This document shows positions 1 through 11,720 of a DNA stretch of 64,000 nt, piece by piece. The stretch's first letter is position 1, and each line of letters begins with the position of its first letter. The notes beneath the pieces are model-generated. The model saw only the letters and a program-made list of their open reading frames with translations, was not told the origin of the DNA and ran no database searches. Position numbers and translations under genes: made by a program. Source of the DNA: Heterobilharzia americana (lineage: Eukaryota; Platyhelminthes; Trematoda; Strigeidida; Schistosomatidae); assembly GCA_944470555.2 (NCBI GenBank), contig OX104127.1:47792934-47856933 (forward strand), written 5' to 3'.

Positions 1-110
1 TCGGTATTATGGTTAAAGCCGTCATTGAAAATGAAAGCGATTGTACAGGAACTCCTGCAAGTAATATACGTAGCAAGTTACTTGAACTGTTTGGTCGAGT
101 GACAGCAACT
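1..110 (+). CDS. TTC27: TTC27-like exon (5' partial at window edge)
   Basis: Reading frame begins at base 3 (GIMVKAVIENESD) and ends in FGRVTAT immediately before the donor GTAAGT at 111. No acceptor is visible, so the exon continues upstream of the window. Confidence 0.75.
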
Positions 111-3100
111 GTAAGTTTCTTCTTCCATTGGTGTCATGTAAAACTTGCAATTTTATAGATGTTATATAATAATAAGTATAACACTCCAAGTGGATCGAAT
201 AAAGTTACCTGTACAAGATACTGGATAGTAAAAAAAACTGTGAAATTAACTGAAAAGTAATGAAGTGCTTTTTATAGTCGTAAAAATTCCTAGAAATGTT
301 CACCACTGTTAGATTTGTTTGTTAAGCAGTACACCAAGTTTGTGACAACTAACTTAGAGTAATTTTGATTACGAACTTTGGGAAGACCGTTTAGATAGGG
401 AATTACTGAACCAGATTGGTTCGGTAGTTTGAACAGCTGGAAAGATATTATGCAAACAGTATTTGTTTTCCGATTATTCAATTCTCCTATTTTTGAGGTT
501 GGAATTCATCATGGACCAACATCAGTTGGAGGAGCATTGGAAATCTGGGAGCAGTGGACAGCTGTTTCGTCCTAGTATGGAACTCTCCAGCAGTGCGCAC
601 CCACGGCCTCTCCAGTGATCGAACTCAAGACCTTCAGGTTCCGTGGCCAGCACGGTTACCATTGAGCCGTTGGGTCTAAATCTAATGGTCCATATTCCCG
701 ACTTCTGTCAGTTCACAGTATAGTGCGACCTACATCGAATGTCTTCATGTTTGACTTAGTTGACTCCACTATTCACGACTTCTTATTGAAACTTGGGGAA
801 CCACCTCTCGAAGCTAGTTATCAATGAACGCTAGAGGAGTTGGTTGCCGTGAAATGTGCTAGACCTGTTGAAACATATTTTGTCCTTTGATATTAAAGCT
901 GTAGTTCACTGAATTGGGCAGTCAGTACTGAAACAATGTATGGTGGGTTCGAATCCTATTGTACCTATTAACGTCGAAATTGAGAAAAATGGTTAGCATT
1001 GAACTTGTGGGTAAGAATTAGACTTATAAATATATAGAAATTCAAGAGTTTCGAGTATCTGACGCTCAGTGTGTAATAAAAAAGGTTGAACTAATTTTCA
1101 ATTATTGATCATTGTATTTGATGTTGGATGCACAATCTACTAAGAGTAGATATTATGTTACTACCTAAAACATCGAGCTAAATGAATTCATATCAAGAAA
1201 ATATTGTAGTTATCTCGTTCTAATGAGTGTAAGCAATTGTGAAAAGTAACTGTAGAGCTCTTGTGCTAGTTAAACATTACATCACACAACAAAGATGTAC
1301 AGCAATCATCTTCATGTAGGTTTGAATGCATTCATCTAAGTGTGTTTCTTTATGCGATCACAATGTGAACTGATGATCTGAATTAAATTGGAATACACTC
1401 AGAAACCTTATGCACACTTGTTCAGTAAGCAACTATATTGTGGGAAAGCTAATGATACTACATGGCTACCTAAGCCTCGGTTCGTGGAGCGGGGCTAGGA
1501 CCCATAACCCATTGGTTGAAAGTCATCTCCCTAAACCAATAGGCTACAGCTCTCCAAAATGCTTATCTATGAAACATCTGTGCAATGTATTCACAAATCA
1601 TTTTTGTGCATATAGGTAATTTTGGGCAAGAAGATTCAGTGTATGATTTTTTATATGCTGTGATTGATTGGTGTGTTTTTTATTACTCTACTGACAACTA
1701 CTTATCCTTGGATAGAATTTGGTGGGCTGTCCTGAAGTTTTTAATTCTAGTTGTATCTTTGCCTATCTACTGTAAGTTATCGTTCTTTGACATCTCATTT
1801 AAGTATTTAGTGTATTCAAATGTATTTGACACTTCTGATTGGCTCAGTATTTGATACATACCAGAAACAAATCGTGTCAGCATAATGAGCAAATATGTTT
1901 AAATGCATAGTGAAGTATTATTTCCTTTCTACTGTTCTCAGTTTCACTAAGATCCCTTTTCACTTAAACTTCTTTCAATCCTTTGTATGCTATTTGTATT
2001 CACTGACTTTCTATCCAATAGACACCGACGGATGCTTCAGTATGGGATGAATACGCACAACTTTTGTTTGATGAAACCCCTCAGACGAATTGCACCACTT
2101 ATCAGCGTGTAAGTGACAGTATTCTTCCCTATATAGATTGTGCAGCCATCCGTATATGTTAGTGTAATACAGTTTTACTACTTCAACCAAGAATGTTTAC
2201 TTCAGGTGCCTATCAAATTGTGTACATCTTGGTCATTCGCAGTGGAATCTAGGAGCGGCGTTTCGTCCTATTTGGGACTCATCGGCTGGGTTTGCCTGCA
2301 CCACAGTGGGTGATATTGCTCCCACTGAGAACGGGAAATTACAAGTATCAAAAAACAACAAGTGCCTATGAGTTTGCGGATTGACCATGCAAACGAAAAT
2401 CACTAGTTTTTATGGTTTTGATGTTTTCTTCTGTTTTTATTATTGTTGAAGTGGTCCAATATTATCATGACATTGTTTCTTCGTTTATTGATGCTCCTTT
2501 GCTTGCTTAGGGAAAACTATCGGTAACCCACATGCTGTACCTAGTTTTAGAACGTATATCATCATCATCAACAACAAAACAGGACCAAGTACTACTGCGT
2601 AGCGATCCGAATTGCCACACTTCATATTAGCGCATCAAAGTAATAAAGCAATAAAATAGAAGACGAAGAAGGAAAGAAAAATTGATAAAAAAAGAGCAGA
2701 AAGTAGTAAAAGAGAGGAGGGAGGAGTGAGAAAATGATGAGGCTAAGTATGGCGGTTAGGGTGAGGATAATGTATGTAAACATCTGAGCCATATCACCTA
2801 GAGTCTCCAACCACTGATTTCTCTTGTCCCAACCGGCTGGTCTGCATCTCCCTACATGGTTCGCACCAACAGTCAACGACTTCATGCATTGATGCCATGT
2901 TTGAGTCTGGCCGCCCCGAGCCTTTTTCCAGCCTAAACCTACTTCGGACAACATTGTGCAACGATTGAGACGTTATCCACTAGGCCACTGGGACAGGAGA
3001 GCCACCCCTTGCAAAAGAGGCATCATTTATTATCATTTATTCATACTTGCGATTTCTTGCTGCTATTCTTGATTGAATTGACCAACCTCTGTCTCCCGAC

Positions 3101-6100
3101 CGATAGCTGCTGCCTTGACGTGATGGTCGGGCTTGCACACCACAATAACCCAACAAGCTATGATGGTAGAACGCTTGTTCCCTCGAGGTCCTACCATACC
3201 AGAAAGGTCTGTTGGATAGTGGTAAAATGAAAATCAGTTACTGTTGTGTTGTAAGTTACTACACTATGATGAAGGTCTGAGGGCGAATTCGTGCTGCTGC
3301 TAGCTGGATAGGATGTAACAGCAGTAAGGTTGGATGACTATCAGTACCATACTGATGCTGCCTTCTCCGTGGAAAGGGGGGTTAGAAAAGGTTGACCCCA
3401 AAAAAACCACACCCCACCCTGCCCTACGGTCTCCTGGTGCTGGCGGCATGGGTTTTTCGTCTATCCCACAAAAGGCTGCACGTGATGTTTCTTATGTATT
3501 TGTGAACTATTTCAATTCAGAAATGATTGTCCATTAAGCTGTCTACCATTTATTGTATCCAGAGACTTGAGATTATTGAATATCTTACCCGGTGACTGGA
3601 ATGTCTACTAGGCCTATCATCCTCAATTCTTCCCAACATTTGGAATTTAAACACTATGTCGTACTTAAACTAGTTGTAGTATTGCCAATAAGCATAAATT
3701 AACGCTTGACTTCTTTTCATTGTTTTGACGCCGTTTCGTTTCCTTAAATTAATCCTTTTTTGACGAATTCATAGGTCTTTCAGTGTCTTCAAACTGCCCA
3801 TCGTTGCCGTGTACAACCAAGTGAGGGACCATGGGAGCAAAATACAGATAAACGTGAAGCGGTTGTTAATGGTTTAAGGGTTTTAGCTTATTTGTTAGAT
3901 AATCCACCAAAATTGGACGATGACAATAGTGAATCGCAAAGAAGACTTGACGCTTTTATTCAATCCAGTCTGGCTAGTCTACGGATAAGTGTAAACTCAG
4001 TGATTGCCAAACTGAAAGTGAGTTTTTCTCTTCCCTATTTCCATCTTCGTTAATTTTTGATATTGAAATGCTGAGTAATTGTTTCTCTTTCGGCGTGTAA
4101 TATTTGTTCTTCTCGATGTGTTATATTTTGCAACAATATTCTGTTCAATGACGATGTTGTTTGTTATCCTTAAGCACGATTCCTGAAAGTTGTATTTTTA
4201 TTAGGGGTCTCTGAACTTTATAAACCGTATTATTTTATCTTACTCATGAGAAGACTACTTAATGCATACAATCGATCAAGCAAAAAGCGATTACATTCCA
4301 AACGATCTCAATTAAGCTTTGTTGTCAATGTTCATAGAACACCTTTAACCATTCTGGACAAAGGCGCTATATTAGATCTGCCTTTTTAGATAATACTTCT
4401 GCCTTTGATTCTGATATTAGACCCCTTTTATTAAATAAGCCTGCCATTGAGTTCCTGATTGCAAACTGGATTCATTCTTAATTTTTCTGACAGAAGAATG
4501 CACACTTTATGCAGCGGAAAGCTCTCGTCGTCACTACTTGATAAAGCTGGTATTCCTCAAGGTGCTGTCTTTTCTCACTTCCTTTTATTTCCTTCGTGCA
4601 TGACTTGCTTACCTCAGCTAAAACAAACGTTATGAAGTATGCAGGTGACTTAACAGTATGCGTGCTGGTCATTTCCTCTTCAGACTGTTCTCAGTTTACT
4701 AACTTCTTAACCGAAATTATCCATTGGTCTTCCTTGAACGGCTTCACACTCAATCCTTCCAAATGTCGCATAGTAATTTCAGCTTAAGAAGCGAACAAGA
4801 CTAATGTGAACTGCTTCAGTCTCATGACTCTTGTTTTATTGATGGCTCTGTTATAGAGAATGTATCAAGTGTGATCCATCTTAGCTTATGCTTTTCTTCT
4901 GATCTTTCTTGGTCCCACCCCTATTTTCTAGTAATTTCCAAGAAGATCCTGCGGTTGGTGTTTTATACAAGGAAACTCACACTGTTGGCATCATTCAGCC
5001 CCTATTCTTATGTTTTGTTAATTCCTGTGTTTTACCTATACTTATTGTTTTCCTGTATTCTTTCTTGGACTCTCGCGCAAAAAGACTATGCTGTATTGTG
5101 AAGGGTTTTGAAGGACGTTAGTAGAGCGAGTGGTACACCGCTGATCGTAATGCTAAATACGGTTGTGGATAGGGGTCTGAATTCTTGCAGACAGCTGGCT
5201 ACAAATATTTTATCTAATGACAAGCATCCTCTGCATTCGCTCTTCTCTCTATGTTTGTCCTCATAGAAGACAATAATCGAGGATACAAAAGTTTATGCAC
5301 GTAGACCTACTAGGAAAATTAAATTTTTGCTGATAAAGGCTGAGTATTGTGTGAAGAAGTTCACGTTTGTAATCGCTAAAAGTTTTCATGAAGCACAAGT
5401 CATTGAGCTTTTGAGTTTTTTTATTGATGCTGATCTGTGTGGCTATCTCAGATAGTCAAAATGATAATCCTTTCTTTCTTTATGATATTTTGTTAACCGA
5501 TGCCGTTGTTAATGTATGTGTGAAAACTAATGCAATATCCCATGCTGAGAATTCTATACTGTACACAGGATTGTAGTTCAGAATCTAGAAATTATATTAT
5601 TACGAATTTTATTAGCATTATCACAAAACATAAAAAGGAGTGATTTTATGGATAGTCTATGTATCCAAAAGTTCTTTTCACATGTGTTAGCCTACTTCTT
5701 CTGGAGATAAAAAGTGGATGTGAGGTTTACATTCACTGGTAAAACTTTCCGAGTGAAGGTTACTCAACATTTTCTAAATTTTTGGTTGTCGGAAATCATT
5801 TCCACTCAATGAAACTTATCTACAACCAGACGCAACAGCACAAAGTAGCACAGTTGAATGGATACGTGTAGTAAGTTTCTGGTTTCGTGAACTTAAAAGA
5901 TGAGTAACTAGTATATATATACGTATAAACTGGTTATCATAAAATTAATACTCTTCTCATCAGTGATGGGTAGTACTCCAATTTATGCACATAGAGGACA
6001 GTTGTTCTCAATCACATATCATCAAGAAAGTGCAAGTAGAACTATAGAAATGTAAATCATGTACATTGTATGTTTATTGCAGTATCCATGGGAGCTGGAA

Positions 6101-8151
6101 GTACAGTATGAAGGGGATTTATGTGAGATGAAATCGGTAAATATTTCACAACTGACAATTTAAAAGTTTCCTTCAGGCCTAGTTTGCTATTTAACAAACT
6201 GTTGGGAATTCCATATGACAAAGGTCTCTCCTCATGTAAGAAATTTGTTAAGTAACAACTTTTCCCGCTGTTGGCTACAACACTGGGAGGTACACATTGT
6301 AGTCTCCCAGTGAAAATCAGTACCTTCGGGGTTGTAGATAGGAATTGGTGACGAGTTCCGACATGCGTGAAACGTAGGTTCAGGCTTTCTGTCTACTACC
6401 TTTTTTGGTTCCTCCATATTCTACTGATCTCTAGGAACGTCCTGCTCTTGGCCCTCGACATGAAAAGACTGCGCTTTTGTGGCATAACTCAGCGTCTGCT
6501 TTTATTTTTCGTTAGTTCCTGTGATTTGTCTGTACTTACTTATTGTTCCTTCTGATTCTTTCTTGGATTTGAGAAAGAAAAAGATTTTGCTGTGTTGTGG
6601 AGGATTTTGAAAGCTGTCAGTACACCAGTGACTATACTGATAATCTTGTTTTTGGAAAGGCATAGACCATAAGAATCCTCTGTATCCGCGCCTCTATGTC
6701 TTTCCTCAGGAAAGAGAAGAAGCAAATACTTTGAACTTTATGTACGTAGAACTATGTGCAGTAATTCAACTATACCGTATTTAGCTTGTAAAGAAAAGCA
6801 CGCAAGAAACAGTCTTACGAATCATTTTTCTGATAGCGACAGTTATCATCCTGGAGTCATTAAATATTCGAACAACCCTATTATCATCTTTAACCTTTTG
6901 TAAACCAGTATGATTGTGAACATATTTGAAAAATGTTGTACACCGAGTAGAGTACCCCAGTATTACATACTGGAAATTCTGTACTGCGAACGAAATTACG
7001 GTTCGGAATAAACCAAACTCTTTATTTTTATTATTAGTAGTAGTTTGTAGTGTGAGTGGTTCTCCTGTTGCTTTTATAAAACGGTAGGTTTGACTTCATC
7101 CAGTATTAACTAGTACATGTGAAGTAAGCGGTAAGTTCTATCACAAAAACTTCATTTCCGGGCGTTATTCCATTTTCTCCGCTACACTAAAATGTGGCAT
7201 CAGTTCTTAAGGTTTTTGACTGTTATTCTAAGCCTTGTATGGGCTGCTTGGGGACATTTCGATGATAGAAATTCATTTTTGGTAACCCGTTGTATTATGG
7301 CTAAAAGTTGATCGCATTACTGTGGATGTATACACTTTTTGTCATTTTGGCTGTTTTGAATATTTTCATAAATCTACATCTGTTTATTCTCTTTCCTCTC
7401 ATACACTTTTTTCTTACCTTTATGTTATATTTTCTTTTGTCACGTCTTCCTAGTATTTAGCTTAAAAGCATGGTAACTTGGAGTGATGCACTTCTGGATC
7501 AGGTTATGTGTCGGTCTGTCTGTCAGATACAAACCTCTATCTTTGGCTACAGTCTCTGGTTCATCTGGTTTTCAGTAGACGAGAGATATCTTGTTGTAAC
7601 AACAGATAAAGTAGCTTTACTAATATGGTCTTCATGACTACAGGATCTGGAATCACCGGTACATCTGGCTAGAATTCCGAAAGAAAATGTGCAGAAAAGT
7701 TAAGGTTTCATGCATGATTGTTGGTGTATCTCTAATCTCTTCACCTTCAGTCAGATTTAGGAATACACTCATACTAACACCTTTCACCTGTCATATTTCA
7801 TAATTTTCGGACAACATTTATTTTCTACGAAGAAGAGATTAACGGTAGTCTCTCACTGAAAATAATACTTAGTAATTATATCACCTTACTGAAAATTCTT
7901 CACTCAAGCAGCATCCACTGTTATTTTATGGTCTACAGTGAATTTAATAAATTTCGACTGTATAGACGAATCATTACTTATTTCTTTTATGAATTCTGGT
8001 GAGAATTTGATCGGGTAGTTTCACAAATATAAATATTGGTTGCCGAGTGAAAAGCGCACATTGGATATAAGGTGTATTTGCATAAATCTCAGCTTGTCTG
8101 AAGTGAATTATCCCAGCGTTTTGCACGGAAGTCTAATCCAAGCGTCTTCAA

Positions 8152-8209
<58 letters not shown>

Positions 8210-9297
8210 CAGTTAACGTAATAAGTTGAGTTGCATGAATCTGAAAATATCTGCTCTAGCTTTGAAAAACTGTATTTACAGTCAGTCTACTTGTCTATAG
8301 CAATAGTAATATAACTCAGTAACCGAATATATGTTCCTAAGTAAGGCGATAAACCACATCTATCGTGTGAAGTCTAGTGATACTGCTTGACTACTTCAAC
8401 ATATTTTGGTGGAGCGGGTTTCTTGTTTGTTTACACTCAGTTACATTGATTAAGAAAAAAAAGAAGGGTATCACTTTTCGATTTATGTATCTGTGTGATA
8501 CTTCAACGCCCTACCTGCGTCTTTGCAGAAGCTGATGAAGGATGCATCAACTAATCCTGAAATTCGTATATTTCTAGTAAATTTCTTGTCTTTAAACACC
8601 TGTTGGTCATTACTTCTCTAGTAATCTATTTGTAGCCCTTGTGAACGATGGCTTCACTATCACTTTTCTAACACTCATCTATCTACGTATCTGGTTACTG
8701 GTATCTTAAAAATGCCATCCTCTTTTTGCCCGTACTACTCATCTCTTACAGCTATTATATCTTTCCTTCATTTTTCACTCTTTAGTATGCCTGAGACTGG
8801 CAGCAATGAGTCTTCTTGTTTAGAGTAGATTGGAAAAGCTATTGATTCATACTTACATCTAAAAACCTGCAGAGTAATGCATTGTGGAGTTGTGGTTCCA
8901 TTAGTTTATGGAGATGGGTTTTAGCCAATGGGTTCGAACACCACTCCACCTACCGAGTTTTGAGCACCTGGGTGGCACCATTAGGGCTCACACAATAGGT
9001 GTTGCTTATTGCCTACCGTACAAATATGTACAAGGTTTCTGAGTTCATCTCATCAGCATTATCATATATATGTACTCTACCATTACTGAGTATCTCTTCT
9101 CAACAGCTCTATTTTATCCTACTTTCTTCAAAATAATTATTATTTCGTTCATCTATATCGTGAATATTTGCTTTTCTGATTATTTCTAGGTCGCTGAAGA
9201 ATCACTCATTTCAGTAGATGTTCGAAAGATGATTTGTTCTTCACACAAAGACTTAAGTGAATTACTCATTGGTATAGAGAAGAAAATAACTAATTAA
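1..9297 (+). CDS. TTC27: TTC27-like tetratricopeptide repeat protein, C-terminal 181 residues (5' end outside window)
   Basis: Four exons splice in phase 0 with GT-AG borders: (1)3-110, 2022-2108, 3775-4017, 9190-9297, stop TAA at 9295-9297. The segment LLELFGRVTAT followed by VWDEYAQLLFD, then FQCLQTAHRC with PWEQ, matches the order I recall for the TTC27 C-terminus after its TPR array (FGRVT, W..YA, FQCL.KA, WE). TTC27 (yeast Emw1) is a TPR scaffold linked to cell-wall or ribosome-related assembly; its biochemical role is poorly defined. No TPR repeat itself is visible here because those exons lie upstream of base 1. The last exon is short and helical (EESLISVDVRKM). The 5.2 kb last intron carries retroelement debris. 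The family call is from memory of the human protein and was not tested by search; the exon chain itself is solid. Confidence 0.75.
520..682 (-). repeat. tRNA-like SINE with hammerhead-like core
   Basis: On the minus strand a tRNA-like head has an A-box-like GGCTCAATGGTAACC and a B-box-like GAGTTCGATCAC. It is followed by a body containing GGACGAAAC next to ATACTA, the stem-II and GAAAC portion of a trematode hammerhead core. The CTGANGA part is degenerate (CTGGAGAG). It matches the element at about 11545-11720 in order and wording. Confidence 0.55.
905..962 (+). repeat. tRNA-like SINE head fragment
   Basis: Short stretch with a B-box-like GGGTTCGAATCC after an A-box-like segment. It has no cloverleaf that I can complete, so it is read as retroposon debris in a TTC27 intron, not a tRNA gene. 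Confidence 0.3.
1470..1560 (-). repeat. tRNA-like SINE head (family also at 8880 and 33360)
   Basis: The reverse complement reads TAGCCTATTGGTTTA (A-box-like) and then AATGGGTTATGGGTCCT (B-box position), ending CGCTCCACG. Wording and order match the heads at about 8890-8955 and 33360-33400. Confidence 0.45.
2022..2108 (+). CDS. TTC27: TTC27-like exon
   Basis: Acceptor CAATAG ends at 2021 and donor GTAAGT starts at 2109. The 29 codons give TPTDASVWDEYAQLLFD and onward, in phase with both neighbours. Confidence 0.75.
2222..2345 (-). repeat. Sm-alpha-like SINE body with near-complete hammerhead core
   Basis: On the minus strand, core CCGATGAG (one substitution from CTGATGAG) is followed by stem II GTCC-CAAATA-GGAC, then GAAAC, and then a GATTCCACTGC cleavage-site-like segment (about 2239-2298). 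This is the wording of the Schistosoma Sm-alpha hammerhead as I remember it. It lies in a TTC27 intron, antisense to the gene. The single core change probably weakens or abolishes self-cleavage. Confidence 0.6.
2540..2960 (-). mobile_element. RTE-like non-LTR retrotransposon, 3' end fragment
   Basis: The minus frame reads GWKKARGGQTQTWHQCMKSL and then NQWLETLGDMAQ, the C-terminal tail typical of schistosome RTE-like (SR2-like) reverse transcriptases. An AT-rich 3' UTR runs down to about 2540. The same tail recurs in different states at 24.6-25.2, 31.6-32.15, 41.3-41.9 and 42.35-42.6 kb. Only the 3' end is present. Confidence 0.6.
2956..3008 (-). repeat. SINE tRNA-like head fragment
   Basis: The minus strand reads GGTGGCTCTCCTGTCCCAG and then TGGCCTAGTGGATAACG, an A-box-like retroposon head. 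The same head is recognisable at about 10835-10865 and 11290-11325. It separates the two RTE fragments on either side. Confidence 0.4.
3058..3505 (+). mobile_element. RTE-like element, 5' region fragment
   Basis: This block (GACCGATAGCTGCTGCCTTGACG ... CCATACCAGAAAGG ... AAAAGGTTGACCC, quoted in pieces) is the inverted counterpart of 40980-41290, where it leads into an endonuclease-like frame. It is therefore read as the 5' untranslated region of an RTE-like element. No coding frame is evident. Confidence 0.45.
3775..4017 (+). CDS. TTC27: TTC27-like exon
   Basis: Acceptor TTCATAG ends at 3774 and donor GTGAGT starts at 4018. The 81 codons start VFQCLQTAHRC and end SVNSVIAKLK; the reading frame is open throughout and in phase with its neighbours. 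Confidence 0.77.
4290..5275 (+). mobile_element. Non-LTR retrotransposon reverse transcriptase fragment (degenerate)
   Basis: Three-frame reading gives RT-like pieces in order: FLDNTSAFDSDIRP, then WIHS, then PSKCRIV preceded by KYAGDLTVCVLV. The last is the catalytic box with YAGD in place of YADD (about 4639-4650). A thumb-like region continues to about 5275. Frameshifts and stops break it repeatedly. It is a dead Jockey- or CR1-like copy in the last TTC27 intron, sense to the gene. Confidence 0.55.
6405..6725 (+). mobile_element. Second fragment of the same RT family (thumb region)
   Basis: TTCTTTCTTGGA, GTGTTGTGGAGGATTTTGAA and CATAAGAATCCTCTGTATCCGC segments parallel 5050-5260 in the same order, with many changes. 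It is a short non-coding remnant of the element seen at 4290-5275. Confidence 0.4.
8154..8207. repeat. (AT)n microsatellite
   Basis: About 54 bases of uninterrupted AT dinucleotide in the last TTC27 intron. Confidence 0.95.
8878..9065 (+). repeat. tRNA-like SINE
   Basis: Head with GTTCCATTAGTTTATGG and AATGGGTTCGAACACC (A and B box positions). The body has CCACTCCACCTACCGAG, then GGTGGCACCATTAGGGC and CACACAATAGGTG, shared with 33355-33500. It lies in the last TTC27 intron about 125 bases before the final exon. Confidence 0.55.
9190..9297 (+). CDS. TTC27: TTC27-like terminal exon
   Basis: Acceptor TTTCTAG ends at 9189. The 35 codons run from VAEESLISV to IEKKITN and stop at TAA 9295-9297. 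The following AT-rich stretch (about 9298-9400) is the likely 3' UTR; an AATATAAA-like string near 9358 is a weak polyadenylation candidate. Confidence 0.75.
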   Translation, partial: VAEESLISVDVRKMICSSHKDLSELLIGIEKKITN

Positions 9298-10650
9298 AAA
9301 ATCTGGATTTGTTTTTGCTTTTTTTTCAACTTTCATTTTTGTATATGAAAATATTGTGAATATAAATTTTAATTAATCTCTGGTTCTTTTGATGTATTTA
9401 CCTTTGTGTCAGTGTGTTTATGGCTTCATTCTTTCACAAGACTTTAAATTTGCTTCCATTGTATGTCAAAATATTACATTTTTTTACACATTGGTTACAA
9501 AATGATTACTCATGTAGCTATCGAATCCCTAGTTCTCAGTACTGATGGAAATCTGAGCTGTAGCTACTAAGCTGAATGATGCGAAACTCTGTTATGCATT
9601 TCGCTTTTTGTTAGATGTTACAAGTATTTACTGCAAACAAACTGGACATAGCGTACTTGTTATTGCTCTACTAATTGTTCACTTTCAGTGTTAGTACGTG
9701 AGATTTCCTCTTCTTTTTTTTGATGAAAGTTGTTCATAAAAATTAAATAAAGTAAGGTCATATGGTTTTAGTACTAAAGTTGACCTACTTTTTCCGTAAC
9801 TGAACGTCAATTATTCGATTATTATGCATCGTAGTCAGCATGTATTTGATTCAGCAGTGGTTTTATACTCTTCATAGTTTTCCATTTCTGCAATGATAGT
9901 TTGATGTCATTCTTCATAAGTGCATAACTGTTGTAGGATAGAGTTCATTATTGTTTTTCGTATACGGGATTTCTGATACCTGGCTGTGAGGTTGTTCTCA
10001 TTTATTTCTTTATAGCTTCTGCAATATTTTGGCTGGTACATCGATTTTCATTTTCACATTACCGTCTATTGTTCACTTTTTTTCAGAGATGCTATTTTCA
10101 CTTCGTTGGAAAGAAAAAATTTTCTTCTCTGAAACCACGTATTGTCTTTTCCTATTACAAATTTCTATGAGACACCAAATTTTTCATTGTGAAATGATAT
10201 GCCGATTTGATATGAACTCTGATTAAATGACATTACTGTACTGTACTTCATGTAGCAATGAGTGTAACAAGTTACTGTAGTCAGTGATGGACCCCTGAAT
10301 ATGGCATTCCTGCTGACAAAACCCTCAGGTTTTTCAATGCGTTTAGTAGATGATTTCTACTTCCTGTATATTCAACTTATCATTCACTTGTGAGTTAGTA
10401 TTTAAACACTCCGATGACCATGTAGAAGTACTGAAATACAGCTAGACTAAAAGCAGTCACAGACTTTCTTCAAAAAGAATAAGGGATATAATCAGTGTTT
10501 AATAAAAATTACTCTTAAGTTTTCGAACACTTTTTGATTGAGGAAGTTTTAAATGTTGAATCAATATTTCTGTTAGTGGCATATAAATTCACTGAATCCA
10601 AGGTGTCTGTTTACATAGACTATGTATCAGATTATTGATCATTCATTGAC
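9298..10650. other. Intergenic DNA, no gene recognised
   Basis: AT-rich sequence downstream of TTC27. Short open frames exist (for example 10029-10226 on +) but show no splice partners or family resemblance. I see no clear repeat here either. Confidence 0.5.
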
Positions 10651-10654
10651 CTGT

Positions 10655-10865
10655 AAGGTGGACTACCAGTGTATCTGGCCTTCCTTATTTGGTGATCATT
10701 TGACTGCTGGTAACTACTCCAGATCACGTTTCCTCCTATTTGAGATTTTCCATTTGGATGTGCCTCATCATCAGTAGGTGATGTTTTTCCCATTGAGACT
10801 CGAACCCAGCACCTATGACTTCAAACTCTATAGGGCTATCCACTGGGGTACGAGAGCGACCTCTT
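10655..10865 (-). repeat. Degenerate Sm-alpha-like SINE
   Basis: On minus, a tRNA-like head (CCAGTGGATAGCC and GGGTTCGAGTCTC, about 10800-10855) precedes a body with GATGAGGCAC and a decayed stem-II and GAAAC region near 10740. The hammerhead core is too damaged to fold. Confidence 0.4.
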
Positions 10866-11049
10866 ACATATATCAGTAAACAATAACTGATACGTAGCGA
10901 CAAAAGGCAGCCAATAGGGGAGTCGTTTTCAAGTCATGATCAGATCATGTTCAGGTCGTGATTTATGCATGCGCTGACATGAGAGCCTGATTGGAGAAGT
11001 TCGGCCTCATACCAGAAATCAGATTGGTTTATTTATGGCTTCACTTTCT

Positions 11050-11240
11050 GAGAGTTTTGTAAATACATATATGTCATGTATTTGCCTAATGAAAGTTGTC
11101 CCTGTTCTTGCAGTCACAGGCCGTCTTTGTCCTCTGATTTTACGCGGCTCAGTGAAGCAGAAGGTACTGAGGGAGGTCAGTCGTAAAGGTATTCGGTTGA
11201 GGTGTCTATTGAGTCTCAGTATTCATTATATCCACGCACG
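11050..11240 (+). repeat. Unclassified dispersed repeat, copy 1
   Basis: Resembles 22000-22145 in an ordered series of words (TCCTCTGATTTTACGC / TGCTGATTTTCGC; CTGAGGGAG..AGTCG in both). The family is not recognised. Confidence 0.35.
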
Positions 11241-11289
11241 CAACCACCACTCGGTCACAACAGATACCCACTGCACAAGAGGTGACTCT

Positions 11290-11475
11290 CATGTCTCAGT
11301 GGCCTATTGGATAACACTCTGGAGTTTAGAGTGATAGATGTTGGGTTCGAGTCTCAATATAAACAGCACCACTTGGTGGGTGCAAGTACACCTGTCTGAT
11401 GAGTCCTGAATAGCATGATACGCGCTTTCTGGATTCGACTGCTAGCCACCACCAAGCGAATTACAACATAATAAA
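11290..11475 (+). repeat. Sm-alpha-like SINE with intact CTGATGAG box
   Basis: tRNA-like head (GGCCTATTGGATAAC; GGGTTCGAGTCTC), then a body with CTGATGAG at 11396-11403 and a GGATTCGACTGC cleavage-site-like segment. The stem-II 3' strand and GAAA are altered (CATGATACGC). It has the layout of the trematode hammerhead SINE, but the catalytic core is incomplete. Confidence 0.6.
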
Positions 11476-11544
11476 TATTCGGACCATATTGAAGCACCCG
11501 CGTAGTTGCCCACTTGCCAACAAAGGTCGAGCAATCCGACTCAG

Positions 11545-11720
11545 TGACTCACATGCTCGTCACGTAACCTGAAGGTCCGGGTTCGAGCCCTGGCATGGTC
11601 ATTGGTGCGCACTACTGAGAACTCCCATACTAGGAAGAAACGGCTGTCCAATGGTTCTCCGACCGATGTTAGTCCGTGATGAATATATCAGTCTGAAATG
11701 AGTAAATAAATCCCCACAGA
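11545..11720 (+). repeat. tRNA-like SINE, second hammerhead-like family
   Basis: A well-formed tRNA-like head has GACTCAGTGACTCACATGC and the B-box GGTTCGAGCCC. It is followed by CTGAGAACTCCCATACTAGG, AGAAAC and CGGCTGTCC, a hammerhead-like order (CTGANGA, stem II, GAAAC). Counterpart of the minus-strand copy at 520-682. Confidence 0.55.

Noticed and set aside
8889..8960. tRNA gene
   Set aside because: A and B box-like words occur, but no cloverleaf closes and the same head recurs with SINE bodies elsewhere.
11395..11403. Fully active hammerhead ribozyme
   Set aside because: CTGATGAG is intact, but the GAAA box and stem II 3' strand are altered; kept only as a hammerhead-like SINE.
11560..11605. 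tRNA gene
   Set aside because: Good B box and A box spacing, but no acceptor-stem pairing and it leads directly into a SINE body found again at 520-682.
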